64,000 nucleotides of DNA. Origin: Symsagittifera roscoffensis (Eukaryota > Xenacoelomorpha > Acoela > Convolutidae). The notes beneath the pieces were generated by a model, which was not told where the DNA came from, did not search any database, and saw only the letters and a program-made list of their open reading frames with translations. Made by a program: the position numbers and the translations under genes. The stretch is taken from positions 15,923,802 to 15,987,801 of the forward strand of contig NC_087064.1 in the NCBI RefSeq assembly GCF_963678635.1. Direction: 5' to 3'. Each line of letters begins with the position of its first letter. The stretch's first letter is position 1. Positions 27,599 through 39,391 of the stretch are shown one piece after another.

Positions 27599-30500
27599 TC
27601 AGGTGTGCTCTCCACTCCCACACGTAGAATCCAGACAGCTACCCGGCTCCATCTTCTTTGCCGACTCGAGATTGTTCGTCTTTTCGCCTGACTCCTTCAT
27701 CTGAGGTAAGATCAGTTTGTGCACCACACTCAACTTTGCCAAATATTCATCTTTCGTTGGTGCTAACCTCACCCGCTCGGTGGTCTCCTCGATCAGACTC
27801 GCGTGGGGATGTGGGCACCAGGAGGGTCTTAGTAACTTCCATACCACTCCCAAGTTCGTGATCAACAAGCCATTGCCATCACCCATGTTCACTTCAACTC
27901 TCTTGTTCGAGCGCGGTATGCTCACCACCTCCGGTGTTTTCTCAAGAATCAGGCCCAGGCTCGGCCTCTCTTTCTCCACTGCGTCTATTTCCACTATTTT
28001 TTCTGTCCAAAACTTCAGCAGCTCCGCTACCTCGTGGTTCCTGTGAGCGCCTCCAGTTTCTGAGTCTAAGAAGGGGTTGTAGGCTATCCCCATCACTCCA
28101 GACAAGTATTGGTATCCCCCCTTCTCACTGAGTCTCGAGTACTGCTCTGGCGAGGCCAGGTTACGGTGAACATCATGTTCTTCTTCGAACTTCTTATTGT
28201 AAAACCTCCGTACCTCGTCCAGCTTTCTGTGGTTCTCTAGGGATAGTCTGGAACCATCTTTCTTCTCTATTCCAGTACTCTGATATACGTTTAATATGAT
28301 CGTTGAGACTCTCTTTTCCACGGTTTTACTTCCGCTTGTTCTTTGGTAGCACGCCAAGATGGTGCTATCAGACATCATTGACATTATCCATCTCAAGAAA
28401 CATGTGGCATCCTTCCTCCTAGCCAGGCTCAATCCTGAATTATCCCTGGCCACGTGCTGCATCAGTGCTTGATACACTTCTAGCTTCTTGCTTCCCAACT
28501 TCAACCTGTCATACGAGGTCAATGTCTCCAACTCTATTACCACCAGACTCCAGGTGAACATCAATTGTCCTGCGGTTCTAACGAAGGGATTCGCCATCAA
28601 TGGCGGTGCTGATGAGGGTGTCCTCATTGCCTCTTCAAAACGATCCTTCAATAAGTTCTGCCAGGACCTCTTCAGCTGGTTCGCCAATTCTATCTTGTTA
28701 ACCTCAGCCTTTTGCTGGGTGGCCCAATTGCGTCGTTTGCGAGCTACTCCACTGTCCAACTTCTTCAAGCAGTCTTCCATTTCCTTCAATGTCTCGAGGG
28801 CCGCCCACCAGGGCCGGGAGGTGTTTCTCGTCTTGCTCCTCTCCAGTGGATCACTCGTCACTTGCTTCCCCGTGGCCTGGTGTCCCTTCGAGACCCATTC
28901 CTCGCCGACATCCACTTCCCATGTCTGTCCGTCCGTTGGACCTCTCTTCACGTTTATCTTCTGGGGCTTGAAGTCTTCCTCCGATGTTGAACTGGTGGAA
29001 GCCTCTATTTCCCTCTCTACTTTGAGTGGTCTTCTGAGCTCCGTGTTGCTCTTGTATGCCGCCGTCTTGCATCGCGCCAAAACCATGGGCGCCGTCTCTC
29101 TCAAGTTTCTTTCCGAGACAGCATCCACTGAAGGACTACTCAATCCCTCCACTTCTCTCTTCCTCTTGCGAGTCTTCACATCTCTGCTTGAGGGTGTTGT
29201 GGCTATCATCACTGATTCGACCTCTCTGTCTACCTCCAATCCTTCCAACTCTCGCCTCCCCCCTGCTCGAGCCTTAAGGATATTAGTACTTTTAATCATA
29301 TTACTAGTCCCAACCTTATCCCCTTTTATATCATCAACTATTTTATCTACAGTTTTTTGTTTCAGAGTAGAGCTGTCTTCACATTTTTCGTCTCTAGTCT
29401 TTGATCGTGACTTCCTCAGCTCTATCAGCTTGTTCAGCAGCTCCTTTCTCGCCTTCTCATTCAGGCCCGTCCCCATCAGAAGCGGTTCTCCAAACTTCAC
29501 CACTGTGTCCCACAGTTCATCCTTGAATTTGTCCAGCGTCGTCTCGCTGCCCACTTCTTGATTGAATTCCTTCAAGAACTTTTGCCAAGCGTCGTCCTCC
29601 GGAGTCCCCATGAACATGTCCTTATTTCCTTCGAATGTATTCTTTCGAGACGGGGTCAGAGGTGGAGTGGCAGTATCTGCCCAATTCTCCTCGCTCAAGT
29701 CTTTCAACAGCTCCTGAGTGGTGAGCTCCTCCCCTGATGGTCTTGGTTCAGGCGTATTCCCCACTTCCATGTCCTCGCCGGCTTCGCTGAGAGTTTCATC
29801 CATACTCTCTTCTCCTGACTCAGCTCTTCTTCTCCCGAGAATTCTTTTGAACCGGTCTTCCACGGGTCCACTCCTCTTGTCTCCAGGTGTATCTACTGAC
29901 AGTGGTGATGGTGTCGCCGGGTCCAATCTCTTGTACTCCGTCAGGGCCACATACAGTTGACCTGCTGCATCCAGTTCTTTTCCCTCCTGTCTCCTTTCCA
30001 CCTGTTCTAAGCCATAGGGTGCCCTATACTTTCGTGTCGCGAATTTCATGTCGTCCGTCAATGCAATATGCCCCTCCTTCATGATCATCCTGCCATCATC
30101 CCATACTGGTAGCATGTTCTCAAGTCCCTCCTGCTCAAGAGCTCTCAAGACCCTTCGCACCTCATATCCGGGGGGCTGCGAGCCTCTCATCTTTTTAGCT
30201 TGCGTCGTCCACGAATTTATCTTCGCCTCGCTAGTGTGGAAATAAACCGCCGCCGTATAGCCGACGAACAGGGGGTCCCAGCCATCAGTGAAGTCTTTCT
30301 GCATTTCCTCCGTTGTCATCCTCGCAATTATGGATGGAACTACTAAGGGACTGTTCATCCCTAAGGTCATCCTCCTGACTATCGGGAACTCAGGCATGGT
30401 GGCTGGCAGGATTTTTTTCTCCATTATGGCCTCCAGCTCCCTCTTAACCAGTGCAAAGATGTCCTTCCAAGCAGGAATCCTCAAGATCTCCCGTCCGTTT

Positions 30501-30970
30501 GCTGTCAGTGGGTTCAAGTTCCAGAACTTGGGATATGTCTCGATGGGGCCCTCGCGTTTGCCCCCCATTAGCTGTCCCCTGAAGTTGTACACTATCAACT
30601 CGGCAACTTTCACTTTTCCAAAGAGTACCGTATTGCTCATTTGTGCCCTGAGCACCTCCTGCCGACACCAATTGAGCGCCGTCCCATCCAGTACGCTGAT
30701 AAGACTCAAGTGCGTTACACAGTAACGATACGTTGTCACCAGGGGATCTGGAAATGCGTACGTCACTGCTGGACCGTAAATGCAGGTTACCACCTCCTCT
30801 AGACCCCGGATTATCCCCATCGGGTCCGACCTCCTTGCCAGGCACAGGTCCGTCAACAGAGGCATACCTCCATTCATCTTCTTCCACTCTTCTCTCGATT
30901 TTGGGTTCTTCTCTTCACTCGTCATGTGCCGATTCTGCATCATGAGGTATTGCACTAACAGTGTCTTCAA
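27599..30970 (-). pseudogene. ORF2 of element 2, long central fragment (1123 residues), unknown domains
   Basis: It is colinear with the second half of the element 3 piece at 49495-53106. Shared blocks include GMPLLTDL, YGPAVTYAFPD, the low-complexity acidic middle, PSARRKD-like Cys-containing segments near 840 and AYNPF near 985. It begins downstream of two frameshifts around 30960-31046 and ends at a stop before the C-terminal fragment. No signal peptide or clear transmembrane helix is visible. I do not recognise a known family. Confidence 0.75.
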
Positions 30971-31045
30971 CCCCGCGGCACACTTGTAGGAAGGTGTCGA
31001 TACTCGAGTGTACCTTCCCTATTGACAGGGGCTCCCCATATTTCA

Positions 31046-32620
31046 TCAATCGATGAAATGACACAATTCCTCATGGGTTAAGAGCACTAGTGCCAGATAC
31101 CCATCAACCCGAAGTGTCTCCACTCTTCGACTAAACATGTACGCTGGGCCCATGTTGAACAAGTATCTGGGGTAGACCAGATATAAAGCCAAGAGCAGGC
31201 TGATGGGCATGCCCAGTATCTCCTGCACGAAGGCTCCAAAGATAGTCGCTTTGGTGCCGAATATTTCCGCCATGAATTCTTTCCCCCAGCAAGGACTCAA
31301 GAACTTAAGAATCTCATGATCCCTTCTAGTCCTCAGCTCACCCTCTGCGTGCTCTCTCCAGAACCCTCCAATCGTCACTTCATTGGCTGCCGAGACAAAC
31401 CTGGCCACCGTCATCTCTCTTCCTTCGGCCAGCTCCAGTTGTTTCTCCAGAAAACTCCAGACTTGTTTCACGAGGGGTGGTGCATCCTCCCTCGTCTTAT
31501 TCGTGGCGTTCTCTAGCCTTGGTGTCAAAAATGGCCACCAGCCATTCTCTTGCGTCAGACGATATGCCATCGACTCCAATTGTTTCTCCGTTTCGGCCAC
31601 ATTTCTTCTCTCGTTGCTCGAGCCTCCAGACTTGCCGGTGGAACCTGTGATCGTCACCTCCATGCTCCGAAACCACAAGCTGGCCGTCAATTGGTTTATC
31701 GCCGGGTGATCGTCCCCGATGACTGGGCTGAACTTAAGTTGCCTGGCAAAGTTCAATATCTCTAGCAAGAGCACCTCGTCCAATACGATCAGGATGTCGG
31801 CTAATCCATAAAAGCCCCTCAGTGCATGAGATATGTCCGCCCATGCCGCTGCCAATTCTGACTTGCGGAGCCTCAGGTTCGATGGCTCCAATTCCCGATT
31901 GGGGGCTGCCATTAGAATTCGCCATTCGTTTCCCTCTGCTAACAGGATCAAGACCGCGTACACGAATTGTAGGGCGGGTGGCATATTCGCGTATCCAGGG
32001 GATGTAGTGAACACCACCTTCGTCTTGGAGCCGAATCTCGAGACAACATTCTCTTGCACCTCATTCATCGCCGCAAACAACGTCTGAATGGCTTCCCATA
32101 TCTTCCTCGGTGTTGGTTCATTGCCCTTCAGCTGCTCAAGAAGTCCAGCCGCGTGCAGATGATCATTCATTCCTGTAAACAATAGCAGCTCAGGCTCACA
32201 GGGCATCTCCGACTTTATTGCCACCACTAGAGTTAACATTTGGTTTAGTTCGTCTCCTGGCAAAGAGTATATCAGAGTCTCCGGCCAAAACAGCTTAGGA
32301 GACGTTCCTTCGAAGTCTGATCCCGCCACAATGACTACCCTCGCAGCAGCTGGATCTGCTCTATCGTAAACTGCCAAAGTCTTGGCCAGCTGGGTGCTCC
32401 CACAGGGCTTCCCGTACCTGGGATCTTCCGCCAACTTCGAGCCTTCATAAGCGGCATCTGGCAATTCCATTTCCCCCGGATTCAGCAGCTTGTCCATCAC
32501 CCTCAACTGTGACGGGGTCGCCAATCTGATCCTGGGGATGCTCGTTCGGTGTTTGGGGGGTTCTGCTATTAGTCCAGGACTCCCCAGCAGCTTGAGAGGT
32601 CTATAGTTGATGGGTCGCAT
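31046..32620 (-). pseudogene. ORF2 of element 2, second fragment: SGNH-like second module and helical region
   Basis: The 524 residues follow a frameshift near 32640. Residues about 90-290 hold VVIVAGSDF, LFWPETLIYS and TGMNDHLHAAGLL, aligning with the same module in elements 1 and 3. That order (a Ser in a tight turn after a hydrophobic strand, then NDHL) is like blocks I and III of SGNH hydrolases, but a DxxH block is not evident. A hydrophobic segment (MPISLLLALYLVYP) lies near 465. The stop at 31046 is a frameshift product. Confidence 0.75.
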
Positions 32621-34841
32621 GATCGCTTTCGTGGGAATTCCGGTCAGGTCCGCGGTCTATCAGTTTTGCTCTCGAGAAATGCGTCTCATGAGCCTTCAAC
32701 CAATCCACGCAATGATGTCTGCTCAAGTCTTCGTGCGACACTCGTTCAATACCCAGAGTCTCCGCCAATTCTCGCCTGCATTCCAAACCTTCTAGGTCCA
32801 GCCCTTTCACCTTCTCTGGATATCTCAAGCGAGCGGTCTCCATAGGCCTCTCCACCCGCTTGCTCTCTGCCACTACCACTGAGGATATTACCGAACCTGG
32901 AGGCGTTGATGACGTCACCTCCTCAGACTCCATAGGCATGGTACTCGGCAATCTGGCCTGGTTGCTCCGTGAGCTGTCTCTAGAGTCGACCCTTGGTCCC
33001 AAACGACTAGACAAGGCCCTCGAGGCAAGGAATGGTGGGTTCGGAGGTGGCCCTAATGTGAATTGGGCCGTCTCGAGCAGATCCGCCTCTAGCGCATTTA
33101 TGTGTCCTTGAAAGACGTCATTCAGCCACTCTGCTCCCCTCGGTCTGTCGAAATGGATTCCATCATTGGAGGTGTCCTCAGGGAATCCCGCTTGCTCCAT
33201 GCGCTCCGCCACGTCCAACAGTCTGATGGGGAGCACACTCTTCCGGTGGATTTCTCGGATCACCCCGTTTAGGTTCCGCACCTTCTCGTTCATTTCCAAG
33301 GCGTGCTGATCGAACTTCATGTTATAAGGGACAGTACATACTGTCAACAGGATGGGATCCATCTGGATCCTCAGCTCCTCGAGAAGGCAGCTCATCTTGT
33401 CGTGCAGCCTCGTTACTTTCCTCGCTTCTCCTCTTGATACATCATTCGTTCCAATCATCAGGGTCACCGTGTATACTTTCGTCATCCCTAGCATCTCAAG
33501 CGTTGCCAATATCTGTGGCGTGGCAGCTCCAGTGAAACTCAAGACTCCTGTCTGCCAGTGCGATTGGATCCGGGTCAACACCCGCAATAGGCTGTCCCCT
33601 ATAATTAGGTGGACCGCGCCTTCTGGCACACGGGGTGGCGCAAGATATTCCACCCAGGCTGCATCATGAAAGCAATCCCTCCTGGCCTTCTGTTCCGCAT
33701 TCCAATCCAGCCGATTGTGCCTGTGGTACCTCTTTTCGGTGTTCTTCTTGTAACTCGAGATCATGACGCTCCTGACCGGCTGTTCTCTCCACGTTAGAGG
33801 AAGCTCCGCCCTTGCCGAACTTTCACGACTTCTCTGCCGAAATTTATCGTTCAGCTCCTTCAGACGCGATGAGCTACCGCTCACCCGACTGCCGCTCGAG
33901 GTTGAGGTTGGGGTATATCCCGGCAGTACCACATCCATCAGCGGGCGTATGGGTTGCGTTTCTAGGCTGCGCAGGGAGGACGTTGCTTCATTCGGTATCC
34001 AGACTTCCAACCCTTCACTCATGTGTTCTCGAGCCTCGCGGTCAAGGTTGAACCGTCCTCTTGCCCTGGGGGCTTCATCCACTTCCCTGCGTGACTCTGG
34101 CCTCGAGCTTGTAACCACTCGCTCCTTTGGCCTGGATCCCTTGTGTGCATCAAGTTCACGTTGTCGTTGTTCTATTCTCTCCATCTCCGACTTCAGTTGC
34201 TCACAATTCGCGGCATTCTCCCGCACCCTTAGTTCCTGCTGATGTTCAGCCCGCAGCATCTCAAGCAACCTCAGAGTCTGATCTCGTTCGATGACCGCCT
34301 GGTCCCTTTCCAGCTGAGCCTTTTCCCGATCCAGCTTTGCCTGATCCAGATCGAGGTTCGCCTTGTTCCTTTCCCTCTGCGTCTTCTCGAGCTCTTTCTT
34401 TAGAACACCAAGATCCGGATATGCCTCAGTCGTCTGTTGCACTCGCGTCATCAATGGCACCTTACTCGAGCACTGGCCTGTCGATCTCGCTGATGGCCTA
34501 GTTGGTAGTGGGAATTCTCCTGCGCCATATTCGGTATTGTTACTCAGGCCAGGATTCCTTGCCAAGTCAAAGCCCCTTACTCCTCCATCCACATTCCAAG
34601 ACAACCATCTGGTCTGTTTCTGATTTGATATTCCCTCGGTGGTGTAGCCGACCATCAAGACAGCCTCCGTCGCAGACTCCCTGCACTCACCCTGTTCTTC
34701 CAACTGGAGGATGGCATTCAGCATTACCGCCATTCTCTCGTCTATCTGGGTATAATCCAGGTCCCTCAGGCGTCTGTACAGCTCATCGAGAGTAGGCTTC
34801 TTCAGGGCCGCGGGCATGGATTTCCAGAACCTGTCTGCCAT
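32601..34841 (-). pseudogene. ORF2 of element 2, N-terminal fragment with complete SGNH/GDSL hydrolase
   Basis: The frame is open from an earlier Met at 34883, but the Met at 34841 (MADRFW) aligns with the starts of elements 1 and 3 and is preferred. Numbered from 34883: helical N-terminal domain about 15-125, strong charged coiled coil about 165-260, then the SGNH hydrolase with GDSLL (Ser431), GTNDVSRG (Asn480) and DGIHFD (Asp574, His577). All four catalytic blocks are in one fragment. The frame is lost near 32640, after which the protein continues in the 31046-32620 frame. The enzyme class removes acyl or acetyl esters; the target is unknown. Confidence 0.85.
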
Positions 34842-34883
34842 TTTCTGTGACTTCGGGATGTATTCAAGTGTTAACCAGCTCAA

Positions 34884-35338
34884 GAACTACCTTACCAACT
34901 CAAGAATTGACCAACTTAAGAATTCTCTAGAAATGTCTCCTTGCAAATGCTTGCTGCAGGTGTCGATTATCGATTTCCCTTTCTGCCTCTCGCTTGAGTA
35001 TAGTTGGATTTTCAACTTTGTTTATCAAACTTGATCTGAAAACAGAAACCATATTAAGACTTAATATGTCATGTTCCTAACCTAGAAACCCCCCTTTTAC
35101 CAGTATGGTTAAAATCTTATCATTTTCATTCCACTTAAAACAATTCAATTGGAATTTCTTTAAAAGCATGCAGATTCATTTTATGTTTTAGCACCGTTAA
35201 TCCTTCTAAAATTCAATTGTCATGCCAATCGCGTCTTAAGATCCCTTTACCTGTGCCGCACCCCAGTACCTAACTCGAGACACCTCCCTCACGCCAACTC
35301 GAGACCCCCGTGTGCCCAACTCAGGCGATGCTCAAGTA
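34884..35338 (-). other. Intergenic region between gag-pol and ORF2 (element 2)
   Basis: About 450 bp with no supported gene, AT-rich. It corresponds in position to 16849-17244 and 56205-56677. Nothing specific recognised. Confidence 0.5.
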
Positions 35339-36190
35339 GTATTTCTTGTGAAGATACACTATCATCTCCGTTTACGCGAAGACTACGTGTAGGATAGCGT
35401 ACAATTCCCTTGAGCTCAATTTGCCCCTGTTTGGGTCATACACCGGCATTGAGACCTCCGTTATTCCTCTTTCAATCATGAAGTCTCGTAGTCTTGTTAG
35501 TGCCAACATCACGTTGTGTTCGGGATCAATTGTGTTCCTGTCATTGACCCTCGTCACTAGGAAGCACAGATATTTGCCCGGGACTTGTGCTACTGATGGT
35601 GGAAGCGCTGCCATCCCTCCCAGTCCTGGTCTCTGTCTGAACAGAAACTCCACGTTCTGGTACTCTCTTTTGAAGTCAGCTTCCAATCTTGATTTGAAAC
35701 TCATGTCCGCCGTGATGCAGATCGCGCTAGTCCTGTTTGACAGGATGAGGTCGCTATCCGTTATCATGATGTTTTCCGAGTACTCATTGGGTATTTCAAA
35801 TTTCGTTTTGAAATTCCGACCTATGGTAGGCTCTGGCTCTTCTTCTTCCAGTTCCAATTCGCTTGTTTCTTTCACTTCCTTGAGCTTCTTTATCATCAAA
35901 TTTTCGGTGTGGGTTAGTCCTACCCCCACTCCCCGGACAAAAATATTTATCGACGTCCCCGTCGATGTTGTCGGGTCTAAATTGTCCGGAGGAATGTCCA
36001 GCGGTCTGTCTGTTGCCGTCCATCCGAAAAGAGGGTCCTCTGTCTTCATATAATTTCCCGATGACACGTCGACTTGTTGAATGCTTTGTCCTTCGTGGCT
36101 CTCGTCTTTGACATCGCGCATCCACTCTAGTATCCTCAAGTTCGTGTTCTCCCTCCTCTCTATCTCACTCTGTTCGAGATCCGTCTCCAA
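35339..36190 (-). pseudogene. Gag-pol of element 2, C-terminal fragment with macrodomain-like module
   Basis: The frame is open from 36190 to a premature TAA at 35372; the same frame continues to YLHKKYYLSIA and a stop that matches the ends of elements 1 and 3. The region IMITDSDLILSNRT to the end follows the element 1 macrodomain-like module, with ITADMSF, ADFKREY, KYLCFLVTR and MPVYDPNRG retained. The TAA removes the last strand. It is separated by another in-frame TAA from the fragment at 36203. Confidence 0.8.
35917..35947 (-). promoter_or_regulatory. Candidate internal polypurine tract within pol (element 2)
   Basis: It is the same 31-base block as at 16220-16250, on the minus strand, although the gag-pol sequences around it have diverged widely. 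Confidence 0.5.
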
Positions 36191-36202
36191 TTCTGGTGTC
36201 GA

Positions 36203-36682
36203 TTAGTCTTCCTGCGGATAGTGTCCACCATCGTCAATGACCTGCCATTCCTCTTCGGCTTCCAGTTCGCCTGTACTCAGTAGTTCCTCGCCCAATTTGT
36301 CTGGCTGTATCCTATCGATCAAGAAGTCATCCCCGTATCTGTTGTACCTCATGCCGGTCCGTTTACGATTGCCAGTCCTGGTTCCCGGTGGTATTGGTCG
36401 ATCTGGCTCCATCCACTTCGGCACCTCATCTTGTTCCGCGTCGTTCCAGTCTTCTTCTACAAACGATCCTGCTTCAGACTCCACCTCTATCTTTTCATTG
36501 TCGTCCAAACTCAAGTTCTCATTACCATCATTTTTCTCTCTGGTGCCTTTTTCATTCACTTCACACGCTGGCTCTACCACCAGGTACTCAAGACCATCCA
36601 TGTCCTTAGGTATGCACCAGTCCTCCGGGGACGGGACGTGAGGCTTCAGATTTTCATAATGTGCTGCTCGCCCAGTACTCAA
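36203..36682 (-). pseudogene. Gag-pol of element 2, post-integrase fragment
   Basis: The 159 residues begin STGRAAHYENLKPH, the end of the GPF module, followed by an acidic linker. It is in the same frame as the pieces on both sides; the stops at 36686 (a Tyr codon in the other copies) and 36203 are point nonsense changes. Confidence 0.75.
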
Positions 36683-36685
36683 GCG

Positions 36686-38710
36686 TTAGAACCGTCCTTG
36701 TTGATGCACTTCCGTTATCATGAAAGGTCCCCTCCACTTCTTGAATAGTTTCTTTGTTCCTTTGGGCGGTATGACATTTTGGAAGACCCACACGTATTGT
36801 CCCACTTCATATGGCTTTGCTTGTAATATTTTTTCGTCATATTTTCTGCGTTGTCTCATTTGCGCTTGCGCCGTGTTCCTCCTGCATAGCTCGTTTAGCT
36901 CCTGTTGTCTTTTGATCGCTTCTTTCACGTATGCCTGAGGCGACGTCCTTTTCCCCTCGTTTTCCGGGTAAAAGAATGTCAGAGGCATTGCTCTCTCCCT
37001 GCCCGTCAACATCATGAAAGGAATGATGCCCGTCGTTGAGTGCTGTGTACTGTTGTAGGCCCCTACTACCTGTGGCAGGTATTTATCCCAGTCCGTCATG
37101 TATCTTGAGCAGTACACCCTTAACATGTTGACCAGTGTCCTGTTCTGTCTCTCTACCAACCCATTGGTCTGTGGATGGTAGGTCGTCGAGTGTGCTTGAG
37201 CAATGTGCGATCTCCTCATCAATTCTTTTGTCAAGTCCCCCACAAAAGCTTTGCCGTTGTCCGACTGGAAAGTCATTGGAGAACCATACCGCGATATCCA
37301 ATGCGTTATCAGATGATCACATGTCTCCTCGGCCGAGGCTGTCTGGCACGGAACCGCTTCCGCCAACTTTGTGAAGTGATCTATTATAACCAGTATCTGG
37401 TTATATCCTGACTCCGTCATGCAGATTTTTTGATGGTCTATCTGCACCACTTCATTGAAATCTGAGCTCTCGACGGACTTGAGGGGGAACTTCAACTTCC
37501 TTGGGTCTTTTACCTGGAGGCATGCCAGGCAGGCATTCACCCATCTCTCGCAAGCTTTTCTCATTCCTGGCCAATCAAACCTGTGAAGTATCCTTTGTTG
37601 TACTTTATCTATCCCCTGGTGCCCCATCTGGTTGTGCGATCTGAAAAGCACCTCCGTTTGATACAATTGTGGTAGTATGATGAGGTTGTGTTTGTGTAAT
37701 ATCTTCTCCTCATCTTTCCTCTTGCATGCTACCACCCCATCAGCTGTGTGGTAGAGTAAGTCTTTCTTTTCTTTGTAGAACTGGCTCAAGATCTTGTAGC
37801 TGTCTTCCTCGAGTTCCCCCTTCTCCTTGACCTCCGACTGGATCCATTTGGATAGGTTACTTGTCATTTTGTCATTCTTTTGGGCTCTTATTAGGTCTGA
37901 CAGCCTATATCTCGCCTTGACATGCTCCTTTAGCGCCATGATCTGTCCATTCATCTCACCAGGGTTGTGGATGTCATCACTCAGCTTCACGCATATCATC
38001 CTTTTCACGATTTTCATATCATCTTCTGGCACCAGATTCGTTCTGACGTTTGAGTTGCATGATAGTTCCCTGAATGGCTTCCTTGAAACCGCAATTTTCT
38101 CAAGTTCTTCACCACCTCGTATACCCTGTATGTCCAGATTGTACGTTCCTGAAGATGGATCCGTCTGTAACTCCCTGTCGTGGGGCCTTATCTTCTCTTC
38201 AGCCAATATCATGCACAGACTATCTTGATTTTTGCTGCTCTCATCCGAGTCTTCATCCCATTCTTCACCGGACAATTTTCCTTCTCCGGTTTCTTCTTCC
38301 GTGAACATGGACCACTCCCCGGACTCTTGACCTAGTCCCAGCTGTTCAGTATCTTCTTTGAACGCCACTTTCTTTTTCCTAACCTTGGTCTGCTCCAGAA
38401 TGTTTTCGGGGATTTTGTCAACTAGTGACCGCACGAGATCTTTGCTGTCAGTGACGCTTCCTCTTGAGGAGTCAGTATTGTTCACTGTTTCTTTTCTCCG
38501 AAGTATAGTGACTTCCGGTTCCTCTTGACCCTTCTCTTGGATCACGGGCTTATCATCTGATAGTTTCTCGAGAAACCTCATTAAGTCATCATCTATCTGT
38601 GCAGTTCCCGCTTCTACCTGGTTAAGATCATAGCCTTTTGCCTTGAGCGTCTCCCTCACGATCTTCGACTTGAGTATTATCTCTATCGGAATCCTTCTGC
38701 TCTTCTTCAA
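36686..38710 (-). pseudogene. Gag-pol of element 2, linker and integrase fragment
   Basis: There are 674 residues. An acidic linker contains one TCCGGGGAG-type site (38308-38320) and a SGEE variant. The integrase follows with HNQMGH and CLACLQ zinc residues, then IDHQKI, SDNGKAF and VERQNRT for the D, D and E of the catalytic triad, and WRGPF. The frame is closed upstream by TGA (CGA in type) at about 38720 and downstream by TAA at 36686, both in frame. Confidence 0.85.
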
Positions 38711-38719
38711 GATGGTCTT

Positions 38720-38974
38720 TCATGGAGGTTCTTTAGGTAATTCAGGATGATCTTCAATGGGTTTGCCTGATTTGTCCAGCCATCTCGTGAGTGGAAGACT
38801 GTCGTACGTTTCCTTGTCCATGAAGGAAAAGCCATCTTTGATTTCAGGTCTGTCTGCCTCTCTTTGCTCTTGTCTCTCATAGAACTCCGTCTTCTTACTC
38901 AAGCTGTCGGCATTCTGATGTTTATCTCGTGTTCTATGCTCAATTATCATGTTGTATCCGTCCAGGCGAACTAT
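38720..38974 (-). pseudogene. Gag-pol of element 2, end of RNase H
   Basis: It starts right after the nonsense codon at 38975, and the first Met is at 38950. It contains RTRDKHQNADSLSKK, the C-terminal RNase H motif, then the connection region. It is in frame with the pieces on both sides. Confidence 0.8.
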
Positions 38975-39391
38975 CTACCTCCCAATGTAACATTGGTCCA
39001 TTGAGTACGTTTTCAGCCAGCTCATTGCTCTGTTGTCGACTCGCAACTTGAATTGCTCACTGCCCAGGTATGCCCTGTATTTCTCGACAAAGGTAACCAC
39101 CGCGAACATCTCTGCTTTCGGTGCTCCGTACTTCATTTCCGTGTCACTTAGGACTTTGCTCCCGTACGCTATTGGTCTCAAGACTGTCTTCCCATTCCAT
39201 TCTTGTTCTTGATGGAGAATTCCAGAAATCGCGACTACCGACGCATCCGTGTCCAGCACGTACATCCCTTTCTCAGTCGGCATACCCAGTACTGGTGCCT
39301 CACATAGCTCTTTCTTTATTCTCTGGAATGACTCTTCTGCTGCCGTGTTCCACGTGAACTTCTTGCCCTTGTGTCTCATTAATTGTTGCAT
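38975..39391 (-). pseudogene. Gag-pol of element 2, RNase H fragment
   Basis: The 138 residues hold the RNase H core: TDASVV (first catalytic Asp), KAEMFAV (Glu) and RVDNRAM (second Asp). It ends CYIGR then TAG, where element 1 has Trp (TGG to TAG). It follows a one-base frameshift near 39430 after the ANYYRE motif. Confidence 0.85.

Noticed and set aside
31090-31220. Hydrophobic stretch in ORF2 as an envelope transmembrane anchor
   Set aside because: It is a single segment with charged neighbours, is less hydrophobic in element 3, and there is no signal peptide or other envelope feature.
34841-34883. Use of the first Met (34883) as the ORF2 start in element 2
   Set aside because: The Met 14 codons later aligns with the starts of ORF2 in elements 1 and 3; the extra 14 residues have no counterpart.
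35372-38975. Programmed stop-codon readthrough in gag-pol of element 2 (five in-frame stops)
   Set aside because: The stops are of mixed type (TAG, TGA, TAA), replace Trp, Arg and Tyr codons of the intact copy, and their number fits about 1% random change since insertion. Frameshifts are present too.
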